64,000 nt of DNA, taken from the NCBI RefSeq assembly GCF_000380965.1, contig NZ_KB905574.1:1-64000 (forward strand). Direction: 5' to 3'. Positions 26,335 through 34,923 of this stretch are shown here, piece after piece. This stretch comes from Paenibacillus ginsengihumi DSM 21568 (GTDB lineage: Bacteria; Bacillota; Bacilli; Paenibacillales; NBRC-103111). Each line of letters opens with the position of its first letter. Position 1 is the stretch's first letter. A program made the translations under genes and the position numbers. The notes below the pieces were generated by a model, which was given only the letters and a program-made list of their open reading frames with translations, searched no databases and had not been told where the DNA came from.

Positions 26335-27638
26335 GCGATCATGTCCTCCTCTTTATAGGAACGGGTTCTGCGGTAGCTCCAGATGGAGAATGCCGCTACG
26401 AGCAGAAAAATGATGATGCCTATCACCGATGCGAAGCTGTACTGCGACTGGTTAAGAGCTAGCTTGTAGAGCCAGGTCACGAGCAGGTCAGTATGGCCGG
26501 CATACTGGTAATTGGCGTTGACCGGATCGCCGCTCGTCAGAAGATAGATGACGTTGAAGTTATTCATATTGCCGGCAAATTGCATGATCAGAACAGGCGC
26601 TGTCGCATACAGCACCATCGGCATCGTGATCATCCGGAACTTCTGAAACGCTCCCGCTCCGTCCACCTCCGCCGCTTCGTACAAATCCTTGGGTATCGTC
26701 GTCAGCACGCCGATCGCCAAAATCATCGTGACCGGAATGCCGAGCCACATATTGGCCAGAATGACCGTCACCTTGGCCCAGAACGGGTCTGTCAGCCACG
26801 GCAGCCCCTTCAGGCCAACTGCCTGCAAATAAACGTTCACCGGACCGAACTGGCTGTTGAACATATTGCGCATCACAAGCAGCGAGATCATGCTCGGGAT
26901 CGCAAAGGGAATGATCAGCATCGTGCGCCACAGCTTCTTGAAACGGATACCCGGCTGTTCAATCAGCACTGCCACGAGGACGCCGCCGACATAGGTGGTG
27001 AAAGTGGCAATGACGGCCCAGGTGAGCGTCCAGGTCAACACGCCGACGAAGGTCGTTCTCCATACGTTCAGATTGACCATCTTGGCAAAATTGTCAAAGC
27101 CTACCCAGTCGACCAGATGGGCCGGCGGCAAAATCGGATCGGCATAATTGGTGAAAGCGAGCAGGATGGAAAAAATAATCGGCAAAATCGTCAGGAACAG
27201 CACCGACACTGCCGGCAGCGCCAGCACGAGATAGGCAAAGTGCTTGCGGTTAAGCTCCCGCAGCGACTCATAAAAACGATGGGGCGGCACCCCCTGGTCG
27301 CGCGAGCGTCCGACCAGGTAAGCATCCCGGACATTTAGCAAATATACCGCTGCAAACAGCAGGAGGGCCAGCAGCGCCATCAGGCCTTCCACCATCATGA
27401 AGATCGAGTGATCGCCCTCCACCAGCTTGGTCAGCTTGCCTGCCTTGACCATCCTGCTCGGCTCGACCCCCAGTGTAATCAAGCCGTATAGGTAATCCTT
27501 CAGATAAAACGCGATACCGTAAATCCCGGCCGCATAACCGGCCAGCAGCAGCAGTCCTTTTCCATACTGGCGATGATAGATTTGTCCCAGACCCATCATG
27601 AGGATGGAAAGGATAACGGCTTTTGTCCGATGCTGCAT
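26331..27638 (-). CDS. Maltodextrin-type ABC transporter permease (MalF-like)
   Basis: A 435-residue permease with eight predicted helices. The first ~130 residues (two or three extra hydrophobic segments beginning S-I-L-M-M-G-L-G-Q-I-Y) precede the standard six-helix core, as in Bacillus MdxF and E. coli MalF. The EAA loop reads E-A-A-E-V-D-G-A-G-A. ATG 27638 is chosen because GGGGG lies just upstream; the frame extends 45 codons further into the binding-protein gene. It follows that gene by 20 bases. Confidence 0.9.
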   Translation of the reverse strand: MQHRTKAVILSILMMGLGQIYHRQYGKGLLLLAGYAAGIYGIAFYLKDYLYGLITLGVEPSRMVKAGKLTKLVEGDHSIFMMVEGLMALLALLLFAAVYLLNVRDAYLVGRSRDQGVPPHRFYESLRELNRKHFAYLVLALPAVSVLFLTILPIIFSILLAFTNYADPILPPAHLVDWVGFDNFAKMVNLNVWRTTFVGVLTWTLTWAVIATFTTYVGGVLVAVLIEQPGIRFKKLWRTMLIIPFAIPSMISLLVMRNMFNSQFGPVNVYLQAVGLKGLPWLTDPFWAKVTVILANMWLGIPVTMILAIGVLTTIPKDLYEAAEVDGAGAFQKFRMITMPMVLYATAPVLIMQFAGNMNNFNVIYLLTSGDPVNANYQYAGHTDLLVTWLYKLALNQSQYSFASVIGIIIFLLVAAFSIWSYRRTRSYKEEDMIA

Positions 27639-27658
27639 TCCGTTAACCCCCTTCCATG

Positions 27659-28963
27659 TTACTTCCTGTAAATATCCGCTTGAATCGTCTTCACAGTCTG
27701 GTCGAGCGTCTGCTTCACATCGAGGCTCGGATCGTCCCATACGGAGATGAACGCTGCCTTGAGCGGGTCCCATACCGAATTGACCTCAGAGATCGACGGC
27801 ATCGGGATGGATTGCTGGAACTGCTGGAAGAAGCCGCTCATGATCGGGTCGCTCTGCAGCTCCGGCGCTTCTCCGGCTTCGATATGGGCCGGAATCGCTC
27901 CGGTCATCCTATAGTTTTTCAGCTGATTTTCCTTGCTGCTGGCAAAATGCGCAAACATCCGCGCCGCGATCGGATAATTGCTGTACGAATTGACATAATA
28001 CGATTTCACTCCGGAGAAGGAGAGCGAGGGCTTGCCGTCAGGCGTTGCCGGCAGCGGCGCGACGCCGAAGTTGACCTTGTCCTTGAAGGCCGCCACCGAC
28101 CATGGGCCGTCGATATTCAAGGCCAGCTTGCCCTCCTGGAACAGCTGGGTCTTCACATCGTAGGTCACATCGCCTGCCTTCATCGGCAAAATGCTGCGCA
28201 GACTTTGCAGGAAGGTGAAGCCTCTGATCGTTCCTTCCTTGTTAAGCCCGATATCTTCAGGATTCGTATTGTTATCGCCAAAAATATATCCGCCAAAGCT
28301 GCCGATGAACGGATATGTGTAATAGCCGACGAACTCCCACATGATCGCGTATTTATTTTGCTTCGGATCATTGTAGGCTTTGGCAAACTCGATCACGTCC
28401 TCCCATGTTTTCGGCGCTTCAGGCATCAGGTTCTTGTTGTAAAATAATCCGTAGGTTTCCACCGATTTGGGATAGCCGTACAGCACTCCTTCATAGGACG
28501 AGGCCTCCAAAGCCGCTTTAACCATGGATGCGCGCGTCTCCTCCTCGAACAGATCGTTCGGCAGTAGCAATCCCGCCTTGACCGCTTGACCGATCTGGTC
28601 ATGGGGCAGCGTCAGTATGTCCGCAGCCAGCTTGGCCGGGCCGTCTGTCGCCAGGCGGCCGCCTTGCTGGCCGCCAGCCAGCTCCTCGACCGTAACCGGA
28701 ATGCCGTATTCGGCTTCAAAAGCTTGCGCGAGCTGCCGCATATACTCCAGCTGCTCCTTCGCTTCCCATACGACCAGCTTCGCTCCTTGCTCCGGAGCAA
28801 ATTCTTCTTCTCCTGCCGACGCCACGCCCATGCTTCCAGCGTTCCCGGGACCTGTACCCTCCGGCGTATGGCCCCCTTCGCTGCCGCTGCAGGCAGACAT
28901 CGCGAGCAGCATCGCCAGACCGATCCGCTTGAATGTCCATCTTTCCTTCGGCGTTTTTCTCAT
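27659..28963 (-). CDS. Maltodextrin-type ABC transporter binding lipoprotein (MalE-like)
   Basis: A 434-residue extracytoplasmic substrate-binding lipoprotein. The signal peptide ends near A-M-S-A-C with Cys25 as the probable lipid anchor, followed by a Gly/Ser-rich linker. The mature domain begins K-L-V-V-W-E-A-K-E-Q and includes the D-I-L-T-L-P-H-D-Q-I-G-Q, G-Y-P-K-S-V-E-T-Y-G-L-F-Y-N and N-I-D-G-P-W segments characteristic of maltose/maltodextrin binding proteins. GGGGTGG precedes ATG 28963. It is the first gene of the transporter operon, transcribed away from the divergent cyclomaltodextrinase, which supports maltodextrin as substrate. Confidence 0.92.
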   Translation of the reverse strand: MRKTPKERWTFKRIGLAMLLAMSACSGSEGGHTPEGTGPGNAGSMGVASAGEEEFAPEQGAKLVVWEAKEQLEYMRQLAQAFEAEYGIPVTVEELAGGQQGGRLATDGPAKLAADILTLPHDQIGQAVKAGLLLPNDLFEEETRASMVKAALEASSYEGVLYGYPKSVETYGLFYNKNLMPEAPKTWEDVIEFAKAYNDPKQNKYAIMWEFVGYYTYPFIGSFGGYIFGDNNTNPEDIGLNKEGTIRGFTFLQSLRSILPMKAGDVTYDVKTQLFQEGKLALNIDGPWSVAAFKDKVNFGVAPLPATPDGKPSLSFSGVKSYYVNSYSNYPIAARMFAHFASSKENQLKNYRMTGAIPAHIEAGEAPELQSDPIMSGFFQQFQQSIPMPSISEVNSVWDPLKAAFISVWDDPSLDVKQTLDQTVKTIQADIYRK

Positions 28964-29084
28964 CGTACAACCACCCCTACTTTTTTCATTTAGTGACGCA
29001 TGCGCGGTTCATGCGCACGCCGTGTCCGCTTGAGCAGGATGCGCTGCTGGCATAAGCACACGCTATCCATAACCGGCAGCGGGC

Positions 29085-29151
29085 GCGAATGCAAAAAAGG
29101 GCACAACCCGCAGCATAAGCCGAGGTTGTACCCTTTCGGATACATTGCCTT
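29085..29151 (-). promoter_or_regulatory. Structured leader with intrinsic terminator upstream of the transporter operon
   Basis: On the minus strand the 5' region reads TTTAAAGGCAATG, then the stem GGGTACAACC / GGTTGTGCCC (plus-strand 29124-29133 and 29099-29108) with a 15-base loop starting TCGGCTT, followed by TTTTTT. It lies between the promoter and the binding-protein start, about 130 bases before the gene. The divergent gene has a homologous leader (29402-29461). A terminator inside a leader implies attenuation or antitermination. Confidence 0.7.
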
Positions 29152-29202
29152 TAAATTATCATAGGCGATGGATAACCGTTTGCTTGCCATCATCATACTG
29201 CA

Positions 29203-29224
29203 ATTATAAAAACGTTTGCAAACT
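29203..29224 (-). promoter_or_regulatory. Promoter and LacI/CcpA-like operator of the transporter operon
   Basis: On the minus strand a perfect TATAAT (29208-29203) is directly preceded by TTTGCAAACGTTT, which contains the AAACGTTT core of LacI/CcpA-type operators. A second -10-like TATGAT lies at 29197-29192 with TTGCAA 19 bases upstream, and a third at 29163-29158. An operator between -35 and -10 would be suited to repression. Confidence 0.5.
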
Positions 29225-29364
29225 GCTGCAGTCACGAAATTTGCTTGTCTTTCCTTTGTTATCTTGCGGTATCTCGCTTTTTCGCTATTTTACTTGCTCA
29301 TACGCTCGATATCCATCTGCCGCGGCCGCTCCCAAAGCTGTTCGCAAAGCGGTTCGTCAGGCGG

Positions 29365-29393
29365 TTGCCATCGCGGAAACGGTGTGGTAAGAT
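29365..29393 (+). promoter_or_regulatory. SigA-type promoter of the cyclomaltodextrinase gene
   Basis: TTGCCA (29365-29370) and TAAGAT (29388-29393) with 17-base spacing. Transcription would start near 29400, so the structured leader would lie at the very 5' end of the mRNA. Confidence 0.65.
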
Positions 29394-29401
29394 GAAGAAA
29401 A

Positions 29402-29462
29402 TTTAAAGGCAATGCAACTTTCGGGTTCAACCTCGGCTTGTTTGGAGGTTGGACCTTTTTTG
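29402..29462 (+). promoter_or_regulatory. Structured leader with intrinsic terminator upstream of the cyclomaltodextrinase
   Basis: Begins TTTAAAGGCAATG like the divergent leader. The stem GGTTCAACC (29424-29432) pairs with GGTTGGACC (29447-29455) including one G-U pair, the loop begins TCGGCTTG, and TTTTTT follows. The ribosome site GAAGGAGGA comes only 15 bases after the T run. Homology to the minus-strand leader covers roughly 60 bases. Confidence 0.7.
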
Positions 29463-29492
29463 CGTTTTCATGCCTGAAGGAGGACATTATGG

Positions 29493-31289
29493 ATGATTAT
29501 GTTGGAAGCGGTATACCATCGCATCGGGCTGAACTGGTCCTATGCGTATAACGAATCGACGGCGCATATCCGGCTGCGCACGAAGCGCGGCAATGTAGCA
29601 CGGGTGGAGCTGGTGTGCGGCGACAAGTACAGCTGGGAGAAATACAACGAGACCGTCGCCATGGAGCGGTTCGCTTCAGACAGCCTGTTCGATTACTGGC
29701 AAGCCTCTGTCGCGCCGCGGTTTCGGCGGTTCGTCTATTATTTTGCCCTTCACGAGGAAGCGGGCGAGACGGTCTATTTTCTGGAGAAGGGCTTCTTCGA
29801 CAAGCCGCCGAGGATTCGGTATGAGGGGCTGTTTGATTTCCCTTATCTAAGCCCCGAGGATGTTCACTCCCCGCCGGAATGGGTCAAGGATGCTGTGTTT
29901 TACCAGATTTTCCCCGAACGCTTCGCCAAGGGCGACCCGTCCATCGACCCGGAAGGGGTGCTGGAATGGGGCGGCGTGCCAAGCCCGAGCAATTTTTTTG
30001 GCGGCGATCTGCAGGGGGTGCTTGACCATCTGGACCATCTCACCGATTTGGGAGTCAACGCGATCTATTTCAATCCGTTGTTCGCTGCGACGACCAATCA
30101 CAAATACGATACGCGCGATTATATGCTCGTCGATCCGCATTTCGGCACGAAAGAGAAGCTGAAGGAGCTGGTCGATGCTTGCCACGCGCGGGGCATCCGC
30201 GTATTGCTGGACGGCGTGTTCAACCATTGCGGCAGCATGTTCCCGCCGTTTGTCGATGTGCAGCAGAACGGCCCCGCCTCCCGCTATGCCGACTGGTTTC
30301 ATATTGAGCAATGGCCGCTCAAGGTCGAAAATGGCATCCCGAGCTACGCCACCTTCGGCTTCGAACCGAGGATGCCGAAGCTCAATACGGGCAATGAGGA
30401 AGTCAAGTCCTATCTGCTGGAGGTCGGCCGGTACTGGACCGGCGAGCTGGGTTTGGACGGTTGGCGGCTGGACGTGGCCAACGAGGTGGATCACCAGTTC
30501 TGGCGCGAGTTCCGCCGGGAGATCAAGAAGGTGAACCCGGAGGCTTATCTGGTCGGGGAGATTATGCACGATGCGATGCCGTGGCTTCAGGGCGACCAGT
30601 TCGACGCCGTGATGAATTACCCGTTCACCAATATCGTGCTTGATTTCTTCGCCAGAAGGCGCACCAACGCCAGCCAATTTGCCCAGTGCATCAATGCCCA
30701 GCTGGCCAGCTTCCCGCAGCAGGTCAGCGAGGCGGCCTTCAATCTGCTGGGCAGCCACGATACCGTCAGGCTGCTGACGCTGTGCGGGGGCAACAAGCGG
30801 CTGATGAAGCTGGCCGTGCTGTTCCAGCTGACTTTTCAGGGAGTGCCCTGCATCTACTACGGGGACGAGATCGGCCTCGACGGCGAGCATGATCCCTACA
30901 ACCGCAAATGCATGGAGTGGGACCCCGCGAAGCAGGATCGCGAGCTGCTGGACTTTTTCCGCCGCACTATCGCCCTGCGCAAGGCTTACCCAGCGCTGCG
31001 CGGCAGCGGCCTTCGCTTTCTGGAGGCTCCCGGGCATCCGCAGCTGCTCGCTTATGAACGGCACGACGCCCGCGACCGCTTCCTCCTGCTGCTGAACAAT
31101 GACGAGACCGCCTGCTCGGTCATTGTCCAGGCCGGCGGGCAGAGCGGGCTGTGGCAAGACGCGGGCAGCATCGCCCATGTTCGGACAGACGAGGGAGCGA
31201 TCCAGATTGCTCTTCCTGCCTTTGGCTATGCCATCCTGCACGCTGCTGCGGATCGCGCCAGCGAAGCGATCCGGTTATTGGCGCAATAG
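29493..31289 (+). CDS. GH13 cyclomaltodextrinase / neopullulanase
   Basis: A 598-residue alpha-amylase-family enzyme without signal peptide, so it acts in the cytoplasm on imported cyclodextrins or maltodextrins. The N-terminal ~130 residues form the CBM34-type beta domain typical of subfamily GH13_20, ending before [12 protein letters not shown]. The four conserved regions are present: [16 protein letters not shown] with the nucleophile Asp; E-I-M-H-D with the acid/base Glu; and L-L-G-S-H-D-T with the transition-state Asp. ATG 29493 has GAAGGAGG 9 bases upstream. Divergent from the transporter operon and sharing leader homology with it, it completes an uptake-and-hydrolysis pathway. Confidence 0.93.
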   Translation: MIMLEAVYHRIGLNWSYAYNESTAHIRLRTKRGNVARVELVCGDKYSWEKYNETVAMERFASDSLFDYWQASVAPRFRRFVYYFALHEEAGETVYFLEKGFFDKPPRIRYEGLFDFPYLSPEDVHSPPEWVKDAVFYQIFPERFAKGDPSIDPEGVLEWGGVPSPSNFFGGDLQGVLDHLDHLTDLGVNAIYFNPLFAATTNHKYDTRDYMLVDPHFGTKEKLKELVDACHARGIRVLLDGVFNHCGSMFPPFVDVQQNGPASRYADWFHIEQWPLKVENGIPSYATFGFEPRMPKLNTGNEEVKSYLLEVGRYWTGELGLDGWRLDVANEVDHQFWREFRREIKKVNPEAYLVGEIMHDAMPWLQGDQFDAVMNYPFTNIVLDFFARRRTNASQFAQCINAQLASFPQQVSEAAFNLLGSHDTVRLLTLCGGNKRLMKLAVLFQLTFQGVPCIYYGDEIGLDGEHDPYNRKCMEWDPAKQDRELLDFFRRTIALRKAYPALRGSGLRFLEAPGHPQLLAYERHDARDRFLLLLNNDETACSVIVQAGGQSGLWQDAGSIAHVRTDEGAIQIALPAFGYAILHAAADRASEAIRLLAQ

Positions 31290-31329
31290 CCCCCGGCCAG
31301 GAGCAGCTCAGTCAGATGGAAATCGCGGA

Positions 31330-31640
31330 TTTGTTGTTAATTTGACAGGAACAACGCCAGCACCGTATACGGCGAGAATGTCTACTTGACGGGCAACACG
31401 GCGGAGCTTGGGGGCCGGGACCCGAACAAGGCGATCGGCCCGTTATTCAATCAGATCATCGCCGCCTGCCCGGCCTGGTCCTATGATGTCAGCGTGCCTG
31501 CCGGAACCGAGCTAGAGTTCAAATTCATCAAAAGAACGGCACGGCTGTCACCCGGGAAGGCGGCGCCAACCACAGCTATACGACGCCAGCCAGCGGTGTC
31601 GGCACCGTCGTTGTCGACTGGCAGCCGCAGGTTCTCAGAG
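31330..31640 (+). pseudogene. Remnant of a CBM20 starch-binding domain
   Basis: Translation from about 31352 gives [42 protein letters not shown], then after a shift of frame at about 31532 N-G-T-A-V-T and, later, [10 protein letters not shown] and V-V-V-D-W-Q-P. These are the strand motifs of carbohydrate-binding module 20 in their normal order. At least one frameshift (a missing A in an AAAA run) and probably another at about 31346 break it, and no catalytic domain precedes it. It is probably the tail of a lost extracellular amylase or CGTase next to the starch locus. Bases 31641-31861 hold no gene. Confidence 0.7.
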
Positions 31641-31861
31641 GCTCGGGGAGCGCAAAGGTCCGGCCGGGAGGTTCGCCCGGCTGGAGCTTGCCATGTTTGG
31701 CTAAAGCGCGCGCGTCTTACGTATTTTGCCGTTTCGCCAGGAACGTATGTTTCCTCTTTGTGCAGCCGTGTGTTACAATGAACGGGTCTGTTCTATAGTA
31801 CAGGGTACAGGCGACATGTTCGCGCAATTCATCATGGCCGCAAAGCGAGGGCGTATAGATC

Positions 31862-32467
31862 ATGAATAAGGTAGCTGGCAGGGAGTACATCGAGGTTGAT
31901 TTCAGCGGCGCAGATTTGCGGGAATGGGCATGGGATGGCTGCACGTTCACGAAGTGCGTTTTTCGCGGGGCTCATCTGGACGAGGCGGTTGCATCGGGCT
32001 GCATCTTCACTCACTGTGATTTCACGGGCGCAGCGCTGAACGCCTCGACGTATCGCCGATCCGCTTTCACGAACTGCCTGTTTGCAGGGGCAAACCTGTT
32101 CATCGCCACTTTCGCCGAATGCAAGACGGTCGGCTCGGATTTTGCGAAGGCGAAGCTGGACGGGATCGCGATCGAAGGGGGAGACTGGTCGTACACCAAT
32201 CTTCGGCATGCCAATCTGAGCAAGCAGAAGCTGCGCCGAGTCCGGTTCACGGAGGCGGACTTGTCCGATTGCAATCTGGAGAAAGCCGATCTTCGGGATG
32301 CCGACTTAAGCCGCGCCGTGCTCAGCAGGGCGCGGGTGGCCGGTGCGGATCTAAGGGGAGCCAAGGTAGACGGGGTCGATTTTACACAGCTTGATATTCG
32401 CGGAGCGCGGCTTGATGAGCAGCAGGCGGTCTTGTTCGCGCGCTCTTATGGGGCAAGGATCGACTAG
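31862..32467 (+). CDS. Pentapeptide repeat protein
   Basis: A 201-residue protein made almost entirely of pentapeptide repeats of the A(D/N)LxX type (for example F-T-G-A-A, F-A-G-A-N, L-R-D-A-D, L-S-R-A-V, L-R-G-A-K), with an interruption around residues 100-115. Such proteins fold into a right-handed quadrilateral beta-helix. Cysteine-rich F-T-K-C-V-F and F-T-N-C-L-F coils resemble the Qnr/McbG branch that protects gyrase, but the dimerisation region and surface loops cannot be judged, so that role is only possible. The ribosome site (GAGGG) is weak. A TACAAT box is present at about 31774. Confidence 0.82.
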   Translation: MNKVAGREYIEVDFSGADLREWAWDGCTFTKCVFRGAHLDEAVASGCIFTHCDFTGAALNASTYRRSAFTNCLFAGANLFIATFAECKTVGSDFAKAKLDGIAIEGGDWSYTNLRHANLSKQKLRRVRFTEADLSDCNLEKADLRDADLSRAVLSRARVAGADLRGAKVDGVDFTQLDIRGARLDEQQAVLFARSYGARID

Positions 32468-32537
32468 CGGCCTGCTTGCTTCCCATGACTTGGGCCCATG
32501 GCACCAGCGTCCTGTCATCTTGTAAAGGAGCAAAAGG

Positions 32538-33107
32538 ATGATTAACTACGGCGAACTCTACTACGACCATTACAGCAAATTTTTAAGCGAGCCTGTTGAC
32601 CGAGAGGTGTTCAGAAGCACTGCAGAGATGCCAAGTATACAGATATTGAAGTATGAGCATGTTTTTGCAGAATGCCTGGTCTACAACTCGCTTGGATTTT
32701 GTAAGTATGAGGATATCGTGGGGGCCAATGTCGAGGTTTCCATGGTCGTCGATGGGGCTTTTCGGAGCACCGGATACCTTCTGGCCAGCGCCTTATTTTT
32801 TTGTATCGCTAACAAAATGCCAATAGGCAGGGGGATCGCGGTAAGCGGCATTGAAAGGCTCGATAAAGATTTTGTGCAAAAATACGATAAAAGCGCCATT
32901 TATTTTACTGAACCGTATGCTTTCCCGGAGGAATATCGCATTGTGCATACGAACAGCGAGGATCAAGACGGCAGAATGCTGCTGGCCTTTTATATTTCGC
33001 AGGCGGAGTGCGAATATTTTGTTCAATACGGAGCTGACAAGTTCGAGGACTTGTTGGAAGAAAAGAACGTGGACCCCTTTCATGTAAGCAGGGCATCCGC
33101 AGTTTGA
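32538..33107 (+). CDS. SUFU-superfamily (YqcF/YobK-like) immunity-type protein
   Basis: A 189-residue cytoplasmic protein whose sequence (A-S-A-L-F-F-C-I-A-N-K, G-I-A-V-S-G-I-E, A-I-Y-F-T-E-P-Y-A-F-P-E-E and A-F-Y-I-S-Q-A-E-C-E-Y-F) resembles suppressor-of-fused domain proteins of Bacillus, including antitoxins that neutralise LXG toxins. No toxin gene is adjacent, so it is either an orphan immunity protein or has another role. AAAGGAG lies 8 bases before ATG 32538. The family call rests on remembered motif similarity and is moderate. Confidence 0.6.
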   Translation: MINYGELYYDHYSKFLSEPVDREVFRSTAEMPSIQILKYEHVFAECLVYNSLGFCKYEDIVGANVEVSMVVDGAFRSTGYLLASALFFCIANKMPIGRGIAVSGIERLDKDFVQKYDKSAIYFTEPYAFPEEYRIVHTNSEDQDGRMLLAFYISQAECEYFVQYGADKFEDLLEEKNVDPFHVSRASAV

Positions 33108-33272
33108 AGGCCCCTTTCGCATCGTCAGATTTTGTTCCTAGGAATTTCGGCCTGCCGCCTTGAGTCTGCGGATTCATTTTTGCCAATCCCAAAAGGAATC
33201 TGCCTCCTTATCGCGAATTAGCTCCTCTTGGATATCATATCCATTTCGTATAAGACATCCAGGAGGGGTAAG

Positions 33273-34544
33273 ATGAAAAGAACAAGACGACTGATCACGG
33301 GCGCTGTGCTTGCTTGCGCGCTGACGCTGGCCTTTGTCCCGGCTTGGCCGGCCCCGCAGGCCTATGCGGCCAAAGCCAACGATTCGTTCATCGAGGAGAT
33401 CGGGCGGCGTTACGACGAGTTGGAAAGCAAGTACCGCAATCTTTACGAAGCGGATAAGAAAAAATTTACCGAGGCCTACGATGCGTTCTACAAGCAGATT
33501 CATGACGAGCAGGAAACGTTCAACCGGCTGGTCAAGGACGATTTGGACGCGCTCGCGGATTTGCTGGGACGAGACCACGCCAGCTTGTCAGATCAATACA
33601 CCAGCCGCACCTATAAGGAACCTTTGAACGTCTACAAGCGGCAGATCAACCCGAATTACACGTCGGGCGCTATGTGGAAATACGCGACGGCAGCCAATGA
33701 AAATTACACGTCGAGCACGCATTGGCGTTTTCATACGCAAATTAACGAAAATTACAACTCGTCTTTGATGTGGCATTATCATAATGAGCTCAATCCCCAT
33801 TATTCCAGCAGCACGATGTGGAACTACAGCAACCAAATGAATCCGAACTATTCCAACTCCGCCATGTGGAAGCTTCGCAATGAATCCAATCCGAGCTATA
33901 GCGGGGGCACGATGTGGAAATATCGGATCGGTAAGCTGACGCGGGCCCAGGCGGAGCAGCAGATGAACGCGGTGCTCACCGAAGGCGAGGAGAGGCTGCA
34001 GGAAATCCGCGCTGAATCCGTCGCTTCGTTGGAGAAGACGCAGCAGGACACGCAGCGGAAATTGACGGAGCTGCGGGATGAGACTGTCGGGAAGGTGCTG
34101 GAGCAGCGGGCAAGCTCGCTGGATGAAATCATGAGCATCCGGGAACGCCATTTTGGCGGGAAGCTTGCGATCAAGCCGCTCGTCATCAGCTTCGATAAGA
34201 TCAAGGTGGTCATCGACGGCGAATTGCAGCGGTTCGAGCAGCCTCCGGTCAACAAGGACGGTAGCGTGCTGGTGCCGATGCGGGCCATCTTCGAGAAGCT
34301 GGGAGCGAAGATTACCTGGAACGACACGGAACGCTCCGTAACGGCCGTCAAAGGGGACGTCACGATCTATTTGCAGATCGGCAGCACGGAGCCGACGGTG
34401 AACGGCGTCGCGAAGCCGCTGGAGGTGCCGGCTCAGCTCGTCAATTCCTACACGATGGTGCCGGTTCGCTTCATCAGCGAGTCGCTCGGCGCGGAGGTCG
34501 ATTGGGACCAGGCTACCCAGACCGTCTATATTAGGACGAAGTAA
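33273..34544 (+). CDS. Secreted stalk-domain protein with six 16-residue repeats
   Basis: A 423-residue exported protein. Residues 1-33 are a signal peptide ending A-Y-A-A. A charged helical region (35-120) is followed by six tandem 16-residue repeats at about 124-220 with consensus N-x-N-Y-x-S-S-x-M-W-x-Y-x-x-E-x. A coiled-coil segment rich in Glu/Arg follows (225-300). The C-terminal ~115 residues are a copper-amine-oxidase N-terminal-like domain: V-P-M-R-A-I-F-E-K-L-G-A, then V-N-G-V-A-K-P-L-E-V-P and V-P-V-R-F-I-S-E-S-L-G-A. This C-terminal domain is common in Paenibacillus surface proteins and is not itself enzymatic. The Tyr/Trp-rich repeat is not recognised; a wall- or glycan-binding role is speculation. 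AGGAGGGG precedes ATG 33273. Confidence 0.82.
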   Translation: MKRTRRLITGAVLACALTLAFVPAWPAPQAYAAKANDSFIEEIGRRYDELESKYRNLYEADKKKFTEAYDAFYKQIHDEQETFNRLVKDDLDALADLLGRDHASLSDQYTSRTYKEPLNVYKRQINPNYTSGAMWKYATAANENYTSSTHWRFHTQINENYNSSLMWHYHNELNPHYSSSTMWNYSNQMNPNYSNSAMWKLRNESNPSYSGGTMWKYRIGKLTRAQAEQQMNAVLTEGEERLQEIRAESVASLEKTQQDTQRKLTELRDETVGKVLEQRASSLDEIMSIRERHFGGKLAIKPLVISFDKIKVVIDGELQRFEQPPVNKDGSVLVPMRAIFEKLGAKITWNDTERSVTAVKGDVTIYLQIGSTEPTVNGVAKPLEVPAQLVNSYTMVPVRFISESLGAEVDWDQATQTVYIRTK

Positions 34545-34559
34545 TCATTCGTCATCGAT

Positions 34560-34598
34560 GAAGCCCGAATCCGGTATGCCGGCAGGGCTTCTTTAATT
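34560..34598 (+). terminator. Terminator after the stalk-domain gene
   Basis: GAAGCCC and GGGCTTC enclose an inner CCGG-TATG-CCGG hairpin and are followed by TTTAATTT. Confidence 0.75.
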
Positions 34599-34663
34599 TG
34601 AACGCTGCGGAAAGTTTAACTTCGCTAAAGGCTTCAAGCGAAGTGCGAGTAAGGCGCCGCAGA

Positions 34664-34923
34664 GAGAGCCGCCTATGCCGAGTGATTCTTCTCGTCATCG
34701 GACGTCACCTGCGGTGTTGAAATTTTGGCCTTGTGGATTACCGCCAAATTTTCGGGGAGAGCCGCCTATGCCGAGCGATTCTTCTCGTCATCGGACGTCA
34801 CCTGCGGTGTTGAAATTTTGGCCTTGTGGATTACCGCCAAATTTTCAAGAGAGAGTCGCCCATTCCGCTCGCGCAGCACCATCAGATGATGAAAATATGC
34901 CGCGGGCCCGGCGCTATTTTCAA
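34664..34923 (+). repeat. Tandem hairpin repeat array, second locus
   Basis: Units start GAGAG(C/T)CGCC at 34664, 34757 and 34851, giving spacings of 93, 94 and 73 bases. Two long units are followed by the short GCGCAGCACCATCAGA unit, the same succession as at 17983-18237. The long units share GTCACCTGCGGTGTTGAAAT with the first locus but have GGCCTTGTGGATTACCGCC in place of GAGTCGGCGGACTATCGCC. A TTCGCTAAAGGC hairpin segment also seen at 56940 lies just upstream (34615-34650). Confidence 0.75.

Noticed and set aside
29211-29224. Perfect CcpA cre site in the maltodextrin control region
   Set aside because: The sequence has the AAACGTTT core but deviates from the full TGWNANCGNTNWCA consensus, so it is reported only as LacI/CcpA-like.
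29099-29461. The two leader hairpins as simple operon-end terminators
   Set aside because: Each lies upstream of a start codon and downstream of a promoter on its own strand, and no gene ends there. A leader-attenuator role fits better.
29847-31241. 464-codon minus-strand frame opposite the cyclomaltodextrinase
   Set aside because: The plus strand encodes all GH13 motifs; the antisense product has no recognisable domain and atypical composition.
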